Positions 15,855-18,141 of a stretch of 18,141 bases of DNA are shown one piece after another. This DNA is from JAIVJN01 sp036732565. Lineage in GTDB: Bacteria; Acidobacteriota; Vicinamibacteria; Vicinamibacterales; UBA2999. The stretch covers positions 1 through 18,141 of the forward strand of contig DAINCF010000079.1 of the NCBI GenBank assembly GCA_036732565.1, written 5' to 3'. How positions within the stretch are numbered: position 1 is the first letter of the stretch; every line of letters begins with the position of its first letter. Under the pieces are notes generated by a model. It searched no databases. It worked only from the letters and a program-made list of their open reading frames with translations, and had not been told where the DNA came from. A program made the position numbers and the translations under genes.

Positions 15855-16496
15855 TCAGTGCACCTGTCCGCCGTCGTTGTGCGTTTTCTGGATGAGCGCG
15901 CGCATTTCCAGGAGCTCGATCATCGAACGGCAGCGCGCGATGGGGCCGGCGCGCTCGAGCAGCGCCTGCTTCTCCAGCGGCTCGAAATCCAGGTACTGCG
16001 CCAGCGCGTTGACGAGGTCGTCGTCGGCCATGGCCGGCGGCAGGTGCTTCTCGAGGCTTTGGCCCTCGAGGACCGGCGCGAGCAGGGCCTCGAGCTTGCG
16101 CCGCTCCTGCTGGAGCACGGGTTTCTCAGCGGTGTCCAGCAGGTCTTCCACCGGGGTGACCAGCGCGCGGCGATACAGCACTTCTGACGAAGGTGCTTCT
16201 TCACCGACCATGTGGAACTTGTCGATGCCGCGCAGGATGATGTTGAAGCGTCCATCGGGCAGCCGCTCCGCATGGGTGATGAGGCCGGCACACCCGACAT
16301 CGTAGATGTCGGGACATCCTTCGTAATTGGCCTCGAAGCCCGGCTTCAAGAGCACCATCGCAATCATGCGATCGCCGGCCAAGGCGTCCCGGACCATCTG
16401 CCGATACCGCGCCTCGAAGATGTGCAGCGGCAGGAAGACGCTGGGGAAGAGGACGACGTTGGGGAGAGGGAAAAGCGGAATCGTCGACGGCAGCAT
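15855..16496 (-). CDS. LON substrate-binding-domain protein
   Basis: A 213-residue cytosolic protein made of a single LON N-terminal (substrate-binding) domain. The start has the hallmark PLFPLPNVVLFPSVFLPLHIFEARYRQMV (residues 7-35), then MIAMVLLKPGFEANYEG, VGCAGLITHAERLPDGRFNIILRGIDKFHM and a helical C-terminal half (LLDTAEKPVLQQERRKLEALL). There is no AAA+ or protease domain, so it is a stand-alone LON-domain protein, whose role is not well known; binding of misfolded protein is an inference from the Lon family. The start at 16496 is chosen because it begins the conserved domain; the frame is open for 50 more codons upstream, but they are entirely array-encoded (repeated HHQI, RSP, DHQI). 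No ribosome binding site is visible and the ATG is formed at the edge of the 8-bp repeat array. It lies 202 bp after the VWA gene on the same strand and may be cotranscribed. Confidence 0.87.
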   Translation of the reverse strand: MLPSTIPLFPLPNVVLFPSVFLPLHIFEARYRQMVRDALAGDRMIAMVLLKPGFEANYEGCPDIYDVGCAGLITHAERLPDGRFNIILRGIDKFHMVGEEAPSSEVLYRRALVTPVEDLLDTAEKPVLQQERRKLEALLAPVLEGQSLEKHLPPAMADDDLVNALAQYLDFEPLEKQALLERAGPIARCRSMIELLEMRALIQKTHNDGGQVH

Positions 16497-16692
16497 TTGG
16501 TGATGTGGTGATCTCGCGATCTGGTGATCTGATTTCGTGATCTGGTGATTTGGCGATCGATTGATTTGGTGATCTATCTGGCGATCTCGTGATCGACGGT
16601 GCTGTGAGCGGTGCCAAATCGCCAAATAGATCGCCAGATCACGCAATCACCAAATCAGATCACGAAATCACCAGATCGCCAGATCACCAAAT
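16495..16692. repeat. Inverted array of 8-bp GATYTGGY units
   Basis: The left half (16495 to about 16590) consists of degenerate 8-bp steps such as GATCTGGT, GATTTGGC, GATCTGAT and GATCTCGT. After about 25 unrelated bases (GACGGTGCTGTGAGCGG) the right half (about 16612-16692) has the inverse units (ATCGCCAA, GATCACGA, AATCACCA, GATCGCCA). The outermost 10 bases are exact inverse copies: ATTTGGTGAT at 16495-16504 and ATCACCAAAT at 16683-16692. The array occupies practically the whole gap between the VWA and LON-domain genes and touches the LON start codon. Confidence 0.85.
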
Positions 16693-16698
16693 TCTCTA

Positions 16699-17991
16699 CT
16701 AGTGAATGTGTTTCGTTTTCTTGTCCATGTAGTCCATCAGCACGTACTGTCCCAGCGTGTAGGGCGTGGTGAAGTACGCCTTGCCGCGGCACATCGCGGC
16801 GACGCGGCGGACGAAGGCCACCAGGTCGTAGTCGCGCGCCAGCATGAACGTGTTGATCATGATGCCCGCCTTGGCGCAGGCGGAGACTTCCGCCAGGGTT
16901 TCGGCGATGACGAACGGATCGAGTCCAAACGCGTTCTTGTAGATGCGGCCGTCGGGTTGCGTCAACGCGGACGGCTTGCCGTCGGTGATCATGACGATCT
17001 GACGCATGTCCTTGCGCTGACGCTCGAGCAGGCGTCGCGCCATGCGCAGCCCCTCGCGCGTGTTCGTGTAGTACGGTCCCACGCGCACGCGCCCCAGCTC
17101 CGCGAGCGGGACCTCCTCAGCGCTGTCGTGGAAGAGCACGGCGTGCAGCGAATCGCCCGGATACTGGGTCCGGATCAGATGGGCGAGCGCCATCGCCACC
17201 CGCTTGGCGGGCGTGAAGCGATCCTCGCCGTACAGAATCATGCTGTGGCTGCAGTCCAGCATCAGCACGGTCGCACACGAGCTCTGATACTCGCCCTGAG
17301 CGACCATCAAGTCTTCGTAAGTGACGTCGATGACCGGATCGGTGCCTGGTGACACGAGCGGACGGTTGTCTCGATGGGCGCGCGCGACGGCGTTCATGAT
17401 CGTCCCGCTGGCATCCAGGTTGATCACGTCGCCGAACTCATAGGACTTGGACGCGCCGCTGGCTTCGATGCCGGTCGCGAGATCGCGGGTGTCGTGGCGT
17501 CCCGCGCTGCTATGGCCGACCGAGCCCAGCAGATCGCGCAAGGCGCGGTAGCCAAGGAAGTCCAACGCTTTGTCGGTGACCTCGAACCGCACGTTGGCGT
17601 TGTCCTGGCCCACGCCGCCGCCGGTGCCCTGCCGCCGTTGCCGTTCGGGCTCGAGATCCGGCGCGGTCGTGATGTAGCCGTTCTCCTGCATGCGCTCCAT
17701 GATTTGCTGGATCAGCTGCTCGAGCTGTTGCTGCAGCTTCTCGCGCTCGGCTTCGGAGGCGTCGCCAAACAGCCGGTCCAGCAGGTCCTGCGGCAGCACG
17801 CCGCCGCTGAAGAGCGCTTCGAGGATGGCGTCGTGGAGCGCTTGCATCGTGCGGTCCGTGCCATCGAACGGATCGCCCCACGGGTTGTCGAAACCGCTCG
17901 ACAACAGCAGATCGGAGAGCTTCGACATCAGCTCGTCGAAGTCGAGCTCGTCCATCAGGTTGGGAACGAATTTCGAGTATTTGTAGCGCAT
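16699..17991 (-). CDS. VWA-domain protein (MoxR/Mg-chelatase-like partner)
   Basis: A 430-residue cytosolic protein with a C-terminal von Willebrand A domain. The N-terminus (MRYKYSKFVPNLMDELDFDE) and a helical, Gln-rich coiled-coil-like stretch (ASEAEREKLQQQLEQLIQQI, about 78-97) precede a Gly/Arg linker. The VWA domain (about 240-415) has a complete MIDAS: DCSHS (Asp246, Ser248, Ser250), Thr311 in YTNTREGL and MITDGKPS with Asp337, so metal and partner binding should work. It resembles ChlD/CoxE-type partners of MoxR-like AAA+ ATPases, which remodel or load metal into target proteins; the target is unknown. The start has only a weak GAGAA upstream. The gene lies 35 bp after the stop of a partial upstream gene on the same strand, with a REP-like hairpin in the gap, and before the LON-domain gene. 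Confidence 0.85.
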   Translation of the reverse strand: MRYKYSKFVPNLMDELDFDELMSKLSDLLLSSGFDNPWGDPFDGTDRTMQALHDAILEALFSGGVLPQDLLDRLFGDASEAEREKLQQQLEQLIQQIMERMQENGYITTAPDLEPERQRRQGTGGGVGQDNANVRFEVTDKALDFLGYRALRDLLGSVGHSSAGRHDTRDLATGIEASGASKSYEFGDVINLDASGTIMNAVARAHRDNRPLVSPGTDPVIDVTYEDLMVAQGEYQSSCATVLMLDCSHSMILYGEDRFTPAKRVAMALAHLIRTQYPGDSLHAVLFHDSAEEVPLAELGRVRVGPYYTNTREGLRMARRLLERQRKDMRQIVMITDGKPSALTQPDGRIYKNAFGLDPFVIAETLAEVSACAKAGIMINTFMLARDYDLVAFVRRVAAMCRGKAYFTTPYTLGQYVLMDYMDKKTKHIH

Positions 17992-18001
17992 AGTGTTCTC
18001 G

Positions 18002-18021
18002 GGCCGGCCTAAAGGCCGGCC
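18002..18021. repeat. REP-like palindrome inside an operon gap
   Basis: Arms GGCCGGCCT and AGGCCGGCC around AA. It is the reverse complement of the 29-50 element, so the two ends of the window carry one family in opposite orientation. No GTAG is attached; the minus strand has GGTC at that place. It lies in the 35-bp gap between two same-strand genes. Confidence 0.7.
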
Positions 18022-18026
18022 GACCG

Positions 18027-18141
18027 CTAGTTGTAATACCGCTTCTTCTTCCGCGGGCCGCCCGTGCCGCTGTCTTCGTCCTCGTCATCGTCCGGCGCCA
18101 GCACTGGCGCGCGCGGGTCGGGGCGCGGCGCGCGGCGCACC
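18027..18141 (-). CDS. Partial C-terminus, probable AAA+ (MoxR/Mg-chelatase-like) protein
   Basis: Only the last 37 codons are in the window; the gene continues past the right edge. On the minus strand it ends with an acidic run (APDDDEDEDSG), a Gly linker and a basic tail (GGPRKKKRYYN), preceded by a Pro/Arg/Ala-rich stretch. No domain can be seen. The call rests on context: VWA proteins of the kind encoded next to it usually pair with an AAA+ ATPase gene just upstream. It could instead be any protein with a charged tail. The TAG stop is at 18027-18029. Confidence 0.4.
   Translation of the reverse strand, partial: VRRAPRPDPRAPVLAPDDDEDEDSGTGGPRKKKRYYN

Noticed and set aside
16497..16646. 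50-codon N-terminal extension of the LON-domain protein
   Set aside because: The codons are entirely the 8-bp repeat array (repeated DHQI, RSP, HHQ), while the conserved LON domain starts at 16496.

Overview
The window is GC-rich, densely coded DNA that most likely comes from an acidobacterium, probably of the Vicinamibacteria (subdivision 6) type. The support is gene content: an Oar-like TonB-dependent receptor with an N-terminal carboxypeptidase-regulatory-like domain, a VWFA-related acidobacterial-domain protein fused to a TPR region, a YpdA/Bdr-type flavoprotein, and many extragenic palindromes that begin with GTAG. This assignment is inference; there is no rRNA or marker gene in the window.

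Layout from left to right: 3-hydroxybutyryl-CoA dehydrogenase (+, 67-918); a secreted or periplasmic TPR-like protein (-, 948 to about 1754); GTP cyclohydrolase I folE (+, 1771-2379); an Oar-like outer-membrane receptor (-, 2478-5348); an unrecognised secreted protein (+, 5636-6343); a PLP-dependent group II decarboxylase (-, 6566-7990); a large radical SAM protein that looks like a bacterial homologue of tetraether or membrane-spanning lipid synthase (-, 8241-10328); a secreted amidohydrolase (+, 10498-11733); a VWFA/TPR protein (-, 11770-14568); a YpdA-type reductase (+, 14732-15799); a LON-substrate-binding-domain protein (-, 15855-16496); a VWA protein (-, 16699-17991); and the last 37 codons of an upstream gene (-, 18027-18141), probably its AAA+ partner. 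Most genes are single transcription units facing their neighbours. The only operon-like group is AAA+ (partial), VWA and perhaps LON at the right end.

The most unusual content lies between the genes. Five intergenic stretches carry arrays of short degenerate units (7, 7, about 13, about 13 and 8 bp) that run in one orientation and then switch to the reverse complement, so each could fold into one long imperfect hairpin. Unit sequences differ between families but the architecture is the same, and the arrays run into start codons, stop codons and C-terminal codons of adjacent genes. A second layer consists of about nine short REP-like palindromes, several headed by GTAG, three of which supply the stop codon of the neighbouring gene.

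The standout protein is the 695-residue radical SAM enzyme, with a Cys-rich N-terminal module, a CxxxCxxC cluster, two further Cys clusters and a C-terminal extension. It has its own promoter, ribosome binding site and intrinsic-terminator-like hairpin. Several plus-strand genes have a TANNNT box only 6-7 nt before the start codon and no well-placed Shine-Dalgarno sequence, which suggests leaderless transcripts.
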